A model generated the notes under the pieces. The model had not been told where the DNA came from, did no database searches, and saw nothing but the letters and a program-made list of their open reading frames with translations. Positions 9,409 to 20,999 of a stretch of 64,000 nucleotides of DNA are shown piece by piece. The translations under genes and the position numbers were made by a program. The stretch's first letter is position 1; the number at the start of each line of letters is the position of its first letter. Source of the DNA: Deinococcus deserti VCD115. GTDB lineage: Bacteria > Deinococcota > Deinococci > Deinococcales > Deinococcaceae. The stretch is taken from contig NC_012526.1 of NCBI RefSeq assembly GCF_000020685.1, forward strand, positions 970,001-1,034,000. Reading direction: 5' to 3'.

Positions 9409-10404
9409 ATGATTGAAGTTCGGCACCTCCAGAAAACCTTCCGCGTGCGTCAGGGCGGTCTGCTGCGCGGCACTTTCAGCGTCCGCGAGGCTGTGCGCGA
9501 CGTGTCCTTTCAGGTCGGCGCCGGCGAGATCGTCGGATACCTGGGTCCCAACGGAGCAGGCAAAAGCACCACCATCAAGGTGCTGACCGGATTGCTCGTG
9601 CCTGACGGGGGACATGTCCGTGTGGGCGGCCTGATTCCCTGGCGTGAGCGCCGGAAGCACGTGGCCCGGCTGGGTGCCGTGTTCGGACAGCGCACCACCC
9701 TGTGGTGGGACCTGCCGGTGCGTGACTCGCTGGATCTGCTGCGGCACGTGTACCGGGTGCCCGAGGGGCGGTTTCGCGAAAACCTGCAGACCTTCACGGA
9801 CCTGCTGGACCTGGGACCATTCCTGGGAACGCCAGCCCGCGCCCTGAGTCTGGGCCAGCGCATGCGTGCAGACCTCGCGGCGGCGCTGCTGCACGACCCG
9901 GAACTGCTGTTTCTCGACGAGCCGACCGTCGGGCTGGATGTGGTGGCCAAGGAACGTATCCGTGAATTTGTCCGCCATATCAATGCCAAGCGCGGCGTGA
10001 CCGTTCTGCTCACCACGCACGACCTGGGCGACGTGCAGCGGCTGGCACAGCGGGTCATGATCATCGACCAGGGAAGCCTGCTGTACGACGGAGATCTGGC
10101 GCGTCTGCAGGCCCGCTATGGCAGCGCACGGGAACTCGTGGTGGACTTCGAGACGCCGCAGCAGCAGGCCCAGGTTCCCGGTCTGGAACTGCTGGAGGTC
10201 ACCGGACTGCGCGCCCGCTACGCCTTTACTGGAGGCGCTGCCGTTCCCATCGCCCGCGTCACAGCCCACGCCCCGGTGCGCGACATCACGGTCCGCGAGC
10301 CTGACATTGAGGCGACCATCCGCCGCATCTACGAGGGTGGACTCCTGCGCGGCGTGTTAAATGAAGAGCATGCATCTGGCATACCTGCCGTACCCGCCAC
10401 CTGA
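9409..10404 (+). CDS. ABC transporter ATP-binding protein (COG4586-like)
   Basis: The 331-residue ATPase of the exporter. Walker A is GPNGAGKST, the signature motif is LSLGQ (a variant of LSGGQ), Walker B is LLFLDEPTVGLD and the switch histidine is in LTTHDL. The N-terminal extension before Walker A (RVRQGGLLRGTFSVREAV) and the long C-terminal part (about residues 235-331) are characteristic of COG4586 proteins. The ATG at 9409 follows a GGAG-type ribosome site and lies 28 bases after the second permease. The first residues of the next gene overlap its end. Confidence 0.9.
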   Translation: MIEVRHLQKTFRVRQGGLLRGTFSVREAVRDVSFQVGAGEIVGYLGPNGAGKSTTIKVLTGLLVPDGGHVRVGGLIPWRERRKHVARLGAVFGQRTTLWWDLPVRDSLDLLRHVYRVPEGRFRENLQTFTDLLDLGPFLGTPARALSLGQRMRADLAAALLHDPELLFLDEPTVGLDVVAKERIREFVRHINAKRGVTVLLTTHDLGDVQRLAQRVMIIDQGSLLYDGDLARLQARYGSARELVVDFETPQQQAQVPGLELLEVTGLRARYAFTGGAAVPIARVTAHAPVRDITVREPDIEATIRRIYEGGLLRGVLNEEHASGIPAVPAT

Positions 10405-11002
10405 AGAGGTCGAGCGCCGCGCCCTGGCCCTGGCCGTGCTCGACGCGGTGCTCAGCCCGGAATGGGAGGACAGGTGTTTTTCCTTTGACCGGGGCTGGAG
10501 CGCAGGCACGCGGATGGCTTCGGCCAGAAACGGAAGCGGTGACGAAGCCTTCATGCTGTTCAGCCAGGGAGAGTGCATCTTTAAGGAGTTTCTTCATGAG
10601 GTCCCACAGCGTCTTCTCGTATCCGAGGTGCGCGCCACCGCCGGGGCAGCAGACCAAATGCCTCTGCTGGAAGAGTTTCTTGCAGAGCCTGCGTTCTCCA
10701 TGCAGCTCCTGACTGAACTTGGTTGGTACACACCCAGGGCCCGTCACTGGGTCGTTATGAGTTCTGCTGGTGCACCGACCGAAGACAGCCTGTTCCGGCT
10801 CCTGTTTCAGGGCGATGGGCCGCAGTACGCCGCCTGGGCCAGCGACCTGTTCGAACGGCCTGTCAGGGAAGACGTGGTTGAACTTGTCTTTCAGGGCGTC
10901 CCGTTAACACCATTTCTGGTTCAGGGCCTCAACCCGGACGCAGACTGGCACAGCGTCCACGCGGAGGCTGCCGAAATGGGTTATCCGGTGCAGACCACGT
11001 AA
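10361..11002 (+). CDS. Unknown protein downstream of the ABC exporter
   Basis: A 213-residue soluble protein without a recognisable family. It is acidic with several tryptophans (PEWEDRCFSFDRGWSAG, HWVVMSSAGAP) and has no membrane segment or signal peptide. Its start (MKSMHLAYL) overlaps the ATPase gene by 44 bases; the second ATG at 10370 is an alternative with AGAG upstream. Its stop overlaps the start of the DNA glycosylase gene (TAATG), so it is cotranslated with genes on both sides. A role as an accessory protein or a lineage-specific regulator is possible but not shown. Confidence 0.6.
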   Translation: MKSMHLAYLPYPPPEEVERRALALAVLDAVLSPEWEDRCFSFDRGWSAGTRMASARNGSGDEAFMLFSQGECIFKEFLHEVPQRLLVSEVRATAGAADQMPLLEEFLAEPAFSMQLLTELGWYTPRARHWVVMSSAGAPTEDSLFRLLFQGDGPQYAAWASDLFERPVREDVVELVFQGVPLTPFLVQGLNPDADWHSVHAEAAEMGYPVQTT

Positions 11003-11616
11003 TGGAAAAGTTGCCTCCCCAATTTTTTCACCGGGACCCGGTACGGGTTGCACGCGACCTTCTTGGCGCCACGCTGGTTCACGTCCTGCCGTGTGGCGAG
11101 CGGCTGAGCGGCCGGATCGTGGAGACCGAAGCCTACGATTGCCCCCGCGACCCCGCCTGCACCGCCGGGCGGTTTCACGCCGCGCGCAGCGCCGAGATGG
11201 CCATTGCCCCGGGCCTGTGGCTGTTCTGGAGCGCTCACGGGCATCCGCTGTTGCAGGTGGCCTGCCGCGAGGAAGGTGTTCCGGCCAGTGTGCTGATTCG
11301 TGCCCTGGAGCCAGGAGAGGGAATCAGTCAGATGCTGACGCACCGCCCGGTCACACGGCACCGTGACCTGACCAACGGACCGGCCAAGCTGGTCTATGCC
11401 CTGGGGCTGAATCCGGCCCAGGTGACCCATACGCCGGTGGACAGTCCAGCGCTGCACCTTTACCCCGCGCCGCCGCTCGCTCCGGACTTCATAGAGGTCA
11501 CAGCGCGGGTCGGCATCCGAGAGGGCCGCACGCTGCCGTGGCGTTTCCTGTTGCGCGGCAATCCCTGGGTGTCGCCAGCCACGCCCAGCATGGCGCTGGT
11601 CGACCCGGCAGATTAA
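11002..11616 (+). CDS. DNA-3-methyladenine glycosylase (AAG/MPG family)
   Basis: A 204-residue monofunctional glycosylase that removes alkylated or deaminated purines in base-excision repair. The N-terminal [15 protein letters not shown] and the catalytic glutamate in GRIVETEAY are as in AAG. The [15 protein letters not shown] segment, which normally lines the active site, is present. The usual Tyr-rich YVYxxYG stretch is instead [10 protein letters not shown], so the base-intercalating tyrosine seems replaced. It begins at the TAATG overlap with the preceding gene. Confidence 0.85.
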   Translation: MEKLPPQFFHRDPVRVARDLLGATLVHVLPCGERLSGRIVETEAYDCPRDPACTAGRFHAARSAEMAIAPGLWLFWSAHGHPLLQVACREEGVPASVLIRALEPGEGISQMLTHRPVTRHRDLTNGPAKLVYALGLNPAQVTHTPVDSPALHLYPAPPLAPDFIEVTARVGIREGRTLPWRFLLRGNPWVSPATPSMALVDPAD

Positions 11617-11686
11617 GAGACAAACAGGTTGCTGGCGGCCAGAACCGGCGATTGGACCAGCAGACGCCTTCTAGACTGCTGGGATC

Positions 11687-13054
11687 ATGACCACCCAAAC
11701 TCCTCCGGCCGGCGCCATGAGCGTGGACGCCGCGATAGACGGCCTGGGCCTGGGACCCTTTCAGTGGCGGCTGCTGCTGATCTGCGGCCTGACCTGGGCG
11801 GCCGACGCCATGGAAGTGCTGCTGATGGGCTTTGCCCTGCCGGGAATTGCTGAAAGTTTCGGCCTTCGCCCTGGCAGCACGGAAACCAGGTGGCTGCTCA
11901 CCTCCACCTTCGCCGGTATGTTCGTCGGAGCGTGGTTCTGGGGCTGGGTGGCCGACCGCCTGGGTCGGCGTCAGGTGTTTCTGACTACCGTGGCGCTGGG
12001 CGTGGTTTTCGGACTGCTGGGGGCCTTTGCCCCCGGACTGGGCTGGTTGGTGGTGGCCCGCTTCCTGACCGGCTTCGCCATCGGCGGCACGCTGCCCGTG
12101 GACTACGCCATGATGGCTGAATTTGTGCCGACAGCCTGGCGTGGCCGCTTTCTGGTGTACCTGGAGAGTTTCTGGGCGCTGGGAACCATCATGGTCGCGG
12201 CCCTGGCGTGGAGCCTGAGCACCCTGCTCCCCCCAGGTGAGGCATGGCGCTGGCTGCTGGGCCTGGCCGCCCTGCCGGGACTGGTGGGGCTGCTGGCCCG
12301 CCTGGGAGTTCCCGACTCGCCGCGCTCTCTGCTGGCCCGGGGAAAGGAAGCGCCGGCCCGGGCCGCCCTGAAGCGGGTGGCGCGCCTGAACAGGAAGACC
12401 CTGCCGGATGTGCCGCTGGCTGCGCCGGAACACACCGCCCGGGTGACGCCGGCGCAGCTGTTTTCCGGCGGTCTGGGCCGGCGCACGCTGCTGCTGGCGG
12501 CCGTATGGTTTGGCCTGAGTCTGGGCTACTACGGCATTTTTTCCTGGTTGCCCAGCTTCCTGAAAGCGCAGGGGATGGAACTGGGCGCGGTGTACCGCAC
12601 CACGCTGCTGCTGGCGCTGGCGCAGGTGCCCGGGTACATCCTGGCGGCCTATCTGGTCGAGCGGATCGGTCGCCGGGCGACGCTCGTGGGTTACCTGCTG
12701 GGCAGTGCGGCGGGCGCGTACCTGTTCCTGGCGGCCGGTACCCCGGTGCAGGTGCTGGCCACCTCGGCGCTGCTGTCCTTTGCGCTGCTGGGGGCCTGGG
12801 GAGCCCTGTACGCCTACACGCCGGAACTGTACCCCACGCCGCTGCGTACCACCGGCATGGGGTTTGTCAGTGGCATGGCCCGGGTCGCCAGCGTGCTTTC
12901 ACCCAGCGTAGGTGCCCTGCTGCTGACCGGTCAGCTGCCGGCGGCGCTGACCCTGTTCGCCGGGTGCTTTCTGCTGGCCGCACTATGCGCCTGGGGCATT
13001 GGGATCGAAACGCGGGGTCAGCGCCTGCCGGAGGCGATTGGCCCTCAACAGTAG
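11687..13054 (+). CDS. niaP: MFS transporter, NiaP-like (probable nicotinate/niacin uptake)
   Basis: A 455-residue major facilitator with about 12 membrane segments. Motif A is [11 protein letters not shown], and the start of helix 1 ([14 protein letters not shown]) with the helix 4-5 region ([18 protein letters not shown]) matches the SV2/NiaP/aromatic-acid branch. What makes niacin the likely substrate is position: nicotinate phosphoribosyltransferase and a nicotinamide-nucleotide adenylyltransferase follow on the same strand. Other members of this branch carry aromatic acids or sugars, so the substrate is inferred. A -10-like TAGACT (11672-11677) lies nine bases before the ATG; this start may be leaderless. 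Confidence 0.75.
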   Translation: MTTQTPPAGAMSVDAAIDGLGLGPFQWRLLLICGLTWAADAMEVLLMGFALPGIAESFGLRPGSTETRWLLTSTFAGMFVGAWFWGWVADRLGRRQVFLTTVALGVVFGLLGAFAPGLGWLVVARFLTGFAIGGTLPVDYAMMAEFVPTAWRGRFLVYLESFWALGTIMVAALAWSLSTLLPPGEAWRWLLGLAALPGLVGLLARLGVPDSPRSLLARGKEAPARAALKRVARLNRKTLPDVPLAAPEHTARVTPAQLFSGGLGRRTLLLAAVWFGLSLGYYGIFSWLPSFLKAQGMELGAVYRTTLLLALAQVPGYILAAYLVERIGRRATLVGYLLGSAAGAYLFLAAGTPVQVLATSALLSFALLGAWGALYAYTPELYPTPLRTTGMGFVSGMARVASVLSPSVGALLLTGQLPAALTLFAGCFLLAALCAWGIGIETRGQRLPEAIGPQQ

Positions 13055-13494
13055 GAGATTCGCCGCACCGCAGGGTTCGACCTGGTATGCACAAAAACGG
13101 GTGCGCATTGCGCGGAGAGACGGTACCCACATGCCGCCCGAGTGGAGACAGGTGAAACAAAGCCTGTCTCCAGTGCTGTATGCAGGCCAGCGCTGTCATG
13201 CCTTTCTGGGAGAAGCTCGGTGGTATGTGCTCCCCAGGATGCCAGTTCGGCCGGTTCGCAAGGCTGCTAGTCCAGCAGGCACTGGCTGGCGTTTCAGCAG
13301 CCCCAGGCTGGTGAAACTGATGCGCCCCAACCATCGTGTGCAGCAGGGGCGGGCATCAACCAGTGAACGGTGCTTACCGCTCACTGGTTAACCACCAGAC
13401 CGACGCCGCTGGTGCCATAGGCGGAACTCTCCCGCTGTGCCTCCGCTGCGCACCTGCACTGACCCAAAGGCGCGACATACCGGAGAATGCCTGC
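13055..13494 (+). other. Structured leader between niaP and pncB
   Basis: No gene is visible in this 440-base gap. It holds three inverted repeats: 13143-13172 (TGGAGACAGG / CCTGTCTCCA, 10 bp perfect), 13358-13389 (a 9-bp plus 4-bp stem with a single mismatch and a GCTT tetraloop), and 13392-13413 (CACCAG / CTGGTG). None has a T-tract. They could be a terminator of niaP, a structured leader of pncB, or both. Confidence 0.45.
13358..13389. repeat. Strong inverted repeat in the pncB leader
   Basis: AACCAGTGA, A, CGGT, loop GCTT, ACCG, C, TCACTGGTT: 13 base pairs with one A/C mismatch. It is 105 bases before the pncB start. It lacks a following T-run, so it is either an operator-sized palindrome or an RNA stem. 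Confidence 0.55.
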
Positions 13495-14970
13495 ATGTCA
13501 CTGCTCCCCGGGTCCTCATTTTCCTTCGCCCATCCTGCGCTGTTTACCGATCTGTACCAGCTCACCATGATGCAGGGGTACTTCCGCGAGGGCCTGCATA
13601 CCCAGGACGCCACTTTCGACCTCTATTACCGCCGCAATCCCTACCAGGGTGGATACGCCGTGTGGGCTGGGCTGGAGGTGGCCCTGGACTATCTGGAGGC
13701 GTTACGCTTCTCTGCTGCGGACCTGGACTACCTGCGCAGCCTGGGCCTGTTTAAAGAGGACTTCCTGGCTGCCCTGGAGTCCTGGCGCTTTACCGCCCAG
13801 GTCACTGCGTTTCCCGAGGGCAGCGTGGTGTTTCCCAATGAACCGTTGCTGACAGTCCGTGGACCGTTATGGGAAGCGCAGCTGGTGGAAACTGCCCTGC
13901 TGAACATCCTGAATTTTCAGACGCTGGTGGCCACCAAGGCGGCCCGTTGCCTCAGTGCCGTTCAGACCAGCAGGTACGGCGGGTCGGTGGTGGAGTTCGG
14001 GACGCGCCGGGCCCAGGGTCCGGACGGCGCCCTGGGTGCGGCGCGCGCTGCTGTGGTCGGTGGGGCCACCGGCACCAGCAACGTGCAGGCTGCAGCGCTG
14101 TACGGTCTGACCCCGGTGGGTACCCACGCACACGCCTGGGTCGAGAGCTTTCCCACCGAGCTGGAGGCGTTCCGGGCTTACGCGCGGCTGTATCCGGACT
14201 CGACCACCTTGCTGCTCGACACCTTCGACACCCTGGAAAGCGGACTGCCCAATGCCCTGACCGTTGCCCGGGAACTTCGTGCGCAGGGACATGAGCTGCG
14301 TGGAGTCCGGCTCGACAGCGGCGACCTGGCGTACCTGTCAGCCCGCGTGCGTGCCGCGCTGGATGAGGCGGGCTTCCCTGACGTTCAGATCGTCGCCAGC
14401 AACGACCTCAGTGAATTTGTTATCGAGTCTGTCATCCGCGAGGGCGGGCGCATTGACGTCTACGGCGTGGGGACTCAGCTGGCCACTGGCGGCGGTGAGG
14501 GCGGCGGCGCACTCGGCGGCGTGTACAAACTGGTGGCCCTGCACGGCGAGGACCGCATGAAGCTGACCGGGGACCCGCGCAAGACCAGTGTTCCTGGCCT
14601 GAAGCGGGTCTGGCGGGCCACCGACACCCAGGGCCGGCTGGTGATTGACGTGATTGCTTCCCTGGATGAGCCCCAGCCTCAGGCTGGAGCACGCGTGAGC
14701 GACCCGGCCAACCCGCTGCGCAACACCCGCCTGGGCGCAGGGCTGACTTGGACCGATCCGCGCCATGTGGTCATGGAAGGAGGACAGCGCAGTGGGGAGC
14801 CCGAGGCGCTGACCACCATTCAGGCCCGCGCCGTCGCTGACCTGCAGCGCCTGCCTGAAGGCACGCGTCGTCTGCTTAACCCCCACATCTACCGGGTTAG
14901 CCTCAGCCAGGATCTGCAGGGACGGCGTGACGCCCTGGTGGCCGAACTGCGCGAGCGCCACGGCCTGTAA
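13495..14970 (+). CDS. pncB: Nicotinate phosphoribosyltransferase
   Basis: A 491-residue NAPRTase of the Preiss-Handler pathway, making nicotinate mononucleotide from nicotinate and PRPP with ATP hydrolysis. Recognisable parts: [15 protein letters not shown] at the N-terminus, the conserved [20 protein letters not shown] block, [12 protein letters not shown], and the HAHAWVESF segment, then [16 protein letters not shown] and [12 protein letters not shown] start at the ATG at 13495 because GGAGA precedes it and the N-terminus then matches the family; the frame runs open back to 13336 without conserved residues. Its stop overlaps the next gene's start (TAATG). Confidence 0.95.
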   Translation: MSLLPGSSFSFAHPALFTDLYQLTMMQGYFREGLHTQDATFDLYYRRNPYQGGYAVWAGLEVALDYLEALRFSAADLDYLRSLGLFKEDFLAALESWRFTAQVTAFPEGSVVFPNEPLLTVRGPLWEAQLVETALLNILNFQTLVATKAARCLSAVQTSRYGGSVVEFGTRRAQGPDGALGAARAAVVGGATGTSNVQAAALYGLTPVGTHAHAWVESFPTELEAFRAYARLYPDSTTLLLDTFDTLESGLPNALTVARELRAQGHELRGVRLDSGDLAYLSARVRAALDEAGFPDVQIVASNDLSEFVIESVIREGGRIDVYGVGTQLATGGGEGGGALGGVYKLVALHGEDRMKLTGDPRKTSVPGLKRVWRATDTQGRLVIDVIASLDEPQPQAGARVSDPANPLRNTRLGAGLTWTDPRHVVMEGGQRSGEPEALTTIQARAVADLQRLPEGTRRLLNPHIYRVSLSQDLQGRRDALVAELRERHGL

Positions 14971-15893
14971 TGACCGTGCCGGCCCGCAGCTCACATCGGC
15001 TGTCTGACGTGCCAGCGGTGTATATCGGGCGCTTTCAGCCCCTCCATGACGCGCACCTGCGGAGCATGCTGGATGCACTCAGTCACTTCGAAAGGCTGAT
15101 CGTGCTGCCTGGAAGCGCCAATCTGGCCCGGAGCATCCGCAACCCCTGGAGTGCAACCGAGCGTATCCACCTGATTCGTGCGTGTTTACGAGACGCGGGG
15201 ATCGCTCCGGGGAGAGTGACCTTCCGGCCTGTTCCCGATGAGTTCGACAGTCACCGCTGGGCCGCACGAGTCCGCAGCGCCGTGCCCGCACCGCGGGCGG
15301 TGCTGGTGGGATTTGAAAAGGACGCCAGCAGCGCCTACCTGCGCTGGTTCCCCGAATGGCAGGCGCACCACGCTCCGGTGTGGCCCGGCCTGAACGCCAC
15401 TGATCTGCGCGCCGCCTATTTCACGGGTGAAGCGGTTTCAAATGTGCCTGCCCGGGTCTCGGCGTTCCTGCAGGACTTCAGGGAAACGCCAGCTTTTGCG
15501 CGCCTGCAGACCGAGTGGAGGGCTGTGGAAACCGCCCGCTCACTCCTTGATCCGGGACGGATGCTGCACGAGGAACGCTGGGTGCACGTTCAGCAGGGGC
15601 ACGTGTGGCTGCACACCCGTCGGGGGGCCATTGGTCACGGCCTCTGGGAACTGCCGGGACACGTGTTGGCGCCTGGGGAGCAGGCCGCTCCGGGGCCGGA
15701 CGCCGTCTTCGCCCACCCCGCGCGCGCGCTCGTTGCTCCTACAACTGCCCATGTCTGGTGCGGCCCGCCTGCCCAGCATGTCGCCGGACGTCCCGTGCCC
15801 CTCTCCACTGCCCTGCGTCTGCCACGGCGTTTTCACGAGGACCATCACGTCATTCTGTCAAGGCTGCTTAAAGGTAAGCCGCCTGCCGAATGA
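14970..15893 (+). CDS. NMN adenylyltransferase (NadM-like) with C-terminal Nudix-like domain
   Basis: A 307-residue protein like the two-domain adenylyltransferase-Nudix enzymes of cyanobacteria and Deinococcus. The first half has the nucleotidyltransferase motif GRFQPLH at residues 20-26, the NPWSATERI segment, and a second phosphate motif near NATDLR, so it should join NMN or NaMN to AMP. The second half begins like a Nudix fold ([14 protein letters not shown]) but then reads [10 protein letters not shown] instead of the catalytic REXXEE core, so its hydrolase activity is probably lost. It starts by TAATG overlap with pncB, which marks a coupled salvage step. Confidence 0.8.
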   Translation: MTVPARSSHRLSDVPAVYIGRFQPLHDAHLRSMLDALSHFERLIVLPGSANLARSIRNPWSATERIHLIRACLRDAGIAPGRVTFRPVPDEFDSHRWAARVRSAVPAPRAVLVGFEKDASSAYLRWFPEWQAHHAPVWPGLNATDLRAAYFTGEAVSNVPARVSAFLQDFRETPAFARLQTEWRAVETARSLLDPGRMLHEERWVHVQQGHVWLHTRRGAIGHGLWELPGHVLAPGEQAAPGPDAVFAHPARALVAPTTAHVWCGPPAQHVAGRPVPLSTALRLPRRFHEDHHVILSRLLKGKPPAE

Positions 15894-15973
15894 TCCAAAG
15901 GACACGGGGCTGCATACACCCTCATGAAGCAAGTCACTCCGCACCCGCAGAGGACAATTCAGGAGGAACCCCT

Positions 15974-16912
15974 ATGACCGAAGACCAGAGCATGATGACT
16001 GACCAGAGCCTCGAGACCCCCAGCACCGACGCTCAGACTTTTGATCGCCGCAGCGCCCTGAGCACGCTCGGCAAGTTCGGGCTGGGAGTCGCGGCCTTCG
16101 GTCTTGCCGGAACAGGTGCCCTGGCAGCCCCGGCCAAGAACATCGATGTCGATGTGCTGAACTTCGCTCTCAATCTGGAGTACCTGGAAGCGGCCTTCTA
16201 CATGGCTGCAGTGGGGCGCATCAACGAACTGCGGGCCTTCGGCGGCGACGCTGAGATCCGTCTGCCCGCCGGCCTCGACCGCACCCGCGGCATGCAGTTC
16301 AAGGACAGCAATGTCCAGGCTCTGGCCAAGGATATCGCTGAGGACGAGTTCCAGCACGTCAAGTTCCTGTATGGCGCCCTGGGCAAGGCCGCCGTTCGCC
16401 GCCCCGTGCTGGACCTGTCGGCCGCTTTCGACGCCGCAGGACAGGCCGCCAGTGGGGGCGCCATCAAGGGCTTCAATCCTTACGCCAACGATCTGTTCTT
16501 CCTGCACGGCGCCTTCATTTTCGAGGACGTGGGCGTGACAGCCTATAACGGCGCAGCCACCCTGCTGACCAACCCGGCTTTCCTGCAGGCAGCGGCCGGC
16601 ATTCTGGCGGTCGAGGCGTATCACGGCGGGGTCATTCGCGGCATGCTGTATCAGGAGCGGCAGGTAACGGCGGCAGCCGGGCTGTACGTAGGCCAGGTTG
16701 TGCAGGCCATCAGCAATCTGCGCGGCAAGGTCGGTGGAGGCAAGGATATGGGCCTGACCGACGCACGTGGCAACGCCGTGTTTGCTCCAGCAGACCAGAA
16801 CGGCATCGCCTACCCACGCTCGACCCGTGAAGTTCTGAACATCGTGTACCTGGCTCCCGGCGCGCGTAAGGGCGGCTTCTACCCCAACGGCCTGAACGGC
16901 AGCATCAAGTAA
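15974..16912 (+). CDS. Ferritin-like desiccation-related protein (Pcc13-62 type), TAT-exported
   Basis: A 312-residue protein with a twin-arginine signal: [20 protein letters not shown], then a hydrophobic run ending GTGALAAPA. The mature part is a four-helix Ferritin_2 fold with two ExxH pairs (DEFQH near the middle, EAYH later) plus acidic residues in [10 protein letters not shown] and FEDVGV. This family includes the plant desiccation protein Pcc13-62 and abundant Deinococcus homologues thought to work in stress protection or iron handling. AGGAGG stands seven bases before the ATG at 15974. A near-perfect terminator follows. Confidence 0.85.
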   Translation: MTEDQSMMTDQSLETPSTDAQTFDRRSALSTLGKFGLGVAAFGLAGTGALAAPAKNIDVDVLNFALNLEYLEAAFYMAAVGRINELRAFGGDAEIRLPAGLDRTRGMQFKDSNVQALAKDIAEDEFQHVKFLYGALGKAAVRRPVLDLSAAFDAAGQAASGGAIKGFNPYANDLFFLHGAFIFEDVGVTAYNGAATLLTNPAFLQAAAGILAVEAYHGGVIRGMLYQERQVTAAAGLYVGQVVQAISNLRGKVGGGKDMGLTDARGNAVFAPADQNGIAYPRSTREVLNIVYLAPGARKGGFYPNGLNGSIK

Positions 16913-16921
16913 TTCAGCGTT

Positions 16922-16962
16922 ACGCAGGGCCGGAACGGCGTCTTACCGTTCCGGCCCTGCGT
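16922..16962. terminator. Strong intrinsic terminator hairpin
   Basis: A 17-bp perfect stem (16922-16938 with 16946-16962) and a 7-base loop, ten bases after the ferritin-like gene. The following GTTCTGCTGTCTC is pyrimidine-rich. It can also serve the converging meaB side. Confidence 0.8.
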
Positions 16963-17293
16963 GTTCTGCTGTCTCGGAGAGCAGAGAACAACTCATCCTG
17001 CTTTTAAGCACACGGCGCAGATGAACAATCTGACGGCCACAGGAGCCAGATCATGGGTGCCCGCAAACAGGGCAGATGGTACTTGCACTCAACACGCTGT
17101 CAGACGAAATCCACTCGCCTGAGTGCCTCTAACGGGCTGGCAAAAAGGCTCCACTTCTATTGCTATCCCGCTCCAGTTTCATGGGGCAGCAATCACCTTT
17201 ACCCTGATTCGCGCCGTCCGGTGCCTGCGCTCTCCGTCTGAGCCCACCTGAGTCGGTGGGGGAGAACAGTCAGGCAGCTGGCCCGTCGCTTCA
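16963..17293. other. Intergenic region between converging genes
   Basis: No gene visible. A short frame at 17053-17241 has no ribosome site and no family resemblance. Both neighbours end here. Confidence 0.5.
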
Positions 17294-18265
17294 TCAGGTG
17301 TGGGGCTTTTTCCCTGAGGTCAGGTCCTCGACCAGGGCATGAATTCCCTGCACCGGCGTCAGAGTTCCAGCGAGGACTTCTGCCCGGAGCTGTTGCAGAC
17401 GTCCGGTGTCCACTCCTGCCTGAAAAGCACGCCACGCAGCCTCGCGCAGCAGCTCGTCGAACCACAGGGCGGTCTGGGTGCGGCGTTTTTCGGCGACATC
17501 CACGGTAGTGCGGTACGCTTCCACCGCATTCCAGACTTCAACGATGCCTGCGCCTGTCAGTGCTGAGGCCTGAAGCGCGCGTGGACGCCAGGAGGCCGCA
17601 GCGGGGGTCAGCAGCTTGAGGGCCGCCGTGAGTTCCGTCTGCGCCCGGGTGGCTGCTTTGGGGTCGCTGTCGGCCTTGTTGACCACGCATAGGTCGGCCA
17701 ACTCCATGATTCCGCGTTTGATGCCCTGCAGTTCGTCCCCGGCGTTGGGCAGGGTCAGCAGCACAAACAGGTCGGTCATGTTCGCCACCTGGGTCTCGCT
17801 TTGCCCGACTCCGACGGTTTCTACCAACAGGACGTCATAGCCGGCCGCTTCACACAGCGCGATGGCCTCACGGGTCCGGCGGGTAACCCCGCCGAGTGCC
17901 CCGCCCGATGGACTGGGCCGGATGAAGGCCCCTGGGTGAACGGTCAGCCGGGGCATGCGCGTCTTGTCCCCCATGATGCTGCCGCCCGTGCGGACACTGC
18001 TGGGGTCTACCGCCAGCACCGCGACCCGGTGTCCGGCGTCTGCCAGGTGCAACCCAAGTGCCTCGATAAAGGTGCTCTTGCCAACCCCCGGCACGCCCGT
18101 CAGCCCCACGCGTATGGACGGCACAGCTTGCGGGGTGACCTCAGCCAGAAGCTGCTGGGCCTGGGCTTCATGCTCCGGGCGGGTGGACTCGCTGAGCGTG
18201 ATGGCCTTGGCCAGCGCACGCCGCTCGCCGGCGAGCAGGGCAGCAGTCAGGGGATGCTCAGGCAT
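17294..18265 (-). CDS. meaB: Methylmalonyl-CoA mutase-associated GTPase MeaB
   Basis: A 323-residue G3E-family GTPase that protects and reactivates methylmalonyl-CoA mutase by gating cobalamin delivery. Walker A is GVPGVGKST; also conserved are [20 protein letters not shown], the switch ETVGVGQSE and the base-specificity NKAD. It lies in the same orientation as the mutase, separated only by a small secreted protein gene with a six-base gap. The length is normal for the family. Confidence 0.93.
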   Translation of the reverse strand: MPEHPLTAALLAGERRALAKAITLSESTRPEHEAQAQQLLAEVTPQAVPSIRVGLTGVPGVGKSTFIEALGLHLADAGHRVAVLAVDPSSVRTGGSIMGDKTRMPRLTVHPGAFIRPSPSGGALGGVTRRTREAIALCEAAGYDVLLVETVGVGQSETQVANMTDLFVLLTLPNAGDELQGIKRGIMELADLCVVNKADSDPKAATRAQTELTAALKLLTPAAASWRPRALQASALTGAGIVEVWNAVEAYRTTVDVAEKRRTQTALWFDELLREAAWRAFQAGVDTGRLQQLRAEVLAGTLTPVQGIHALVEDLTSGKKPHT

Positions 18266-18271
18266 GGCTCT

Positions 18272-18688
18272 TCAGCACGCTGCTCCTCGTGGCAGCGGAC
18301 GTAGGTAGCTGCGCAGGGGCCGCACAACCTCCCTGTGCCGGTACCCGGTTTCCCGGACCAGCCGCCCGCGGGAATCAAAGGCGCCGCGCACGTTGAGCAG
18401 CTCACCGGCAAAGCCGCTCCACTGCACCCGTACGCCGCTCAGACGCCCAGCCCGGTCGTAGCTCTGCCGGACCCATAGCTGGTTGTCCGGGTACAGGTGT
18501 CCGTGTTCCAGAAAGCGCACCCGCCCGGACGCGTCGACCAGCAGCCGGACGTCACCCTTCACGCAGGCCCGCAGACCAGCAGCAGGTGGAGAGGCCGAGG
18601 GCCGGAACTGGGGCACCGGAGGCAGACCCCAAGCGGCAGCACCCGACAACGTGGCAGTCAGGCACAGGCAGATCAGAACACGGCTCAT
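18272..18688 (-). CDS. Small secreted protein between mcmA and meaB
   Basis: A 138-residue protein with a signal peptide (MSRVLICLCLTATLSGAAAWG) and a mature part of beta-rich, repeated aromatic pattern (LYPDNQLWVRQSYDRAGRLSGVRVQW, then RGAFDSRGRLVRETGY). This resembles toxin-complex/MORN-like short repeats (YDxxGRL), but a family cannot be named. The upstream start at 18730 would overlap the mutase stop; the signal peptide favours the ATG at 18688. Position inside the mutase operon suggests cotranscription, with no evident link to cobalamin. Confidence 0.6.
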   Translation of the reverse strand: MSRVLICLCLTATLSGAAAWGLPPVPQFRPSASPPAAGLRACVKGDVRLLVDASGRVRFLEHGHLYPDNQLWVRQSYDRAGRLSGVRVQWSGFAGELLNVRGAFDSRGRLVRETGYRHREVVRPLRSYLRPLPRGAAC

Positions 18689-18710
18689 GGGCACAGGTAC
18701 GCCGCCAGCC

Positions 18711-20843
<2,133 letters not shown>

Positions 20844-20986
20844 GTGAGTCCTCCGTTCCTTCCGATTCTGCCACGCCTCCCTAACGGGCGTTCGGTTGTG
20901 GAGGTCAGCGCACGTGCCTGGATGCGTAACAGTTGCAGGTCAGCCGCTCATATTCTGAGGTTCATGAGCAGGGCGTCCCGGCTTGG

Positions 20987-20992
20987 TAGAGT
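20987..20992 (+). promoter_or_regulatory. Candidate -10 box for rpe
   Basis: TAGAGT, seven bases before the GTG at 21000. A second similar arrangement, TATTCT at 20951-20956, lies seven bases before the ATG at 20964, so two leaderless starts compete. Confidence 0.4.
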
Positions 20993-20999
20993 GCAGCCT

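Noticed and set aside
13070..13090. GGTTCGA tract resembling a tRNA T-arm
   Set aside because: No acceptor, D or anticodon arm can be built around it.
17053..17241. 62-codon frame downstream of the terminator
   Set aside because: No ribosome site, promoter or protein-like pattern; the region is between converging genes.
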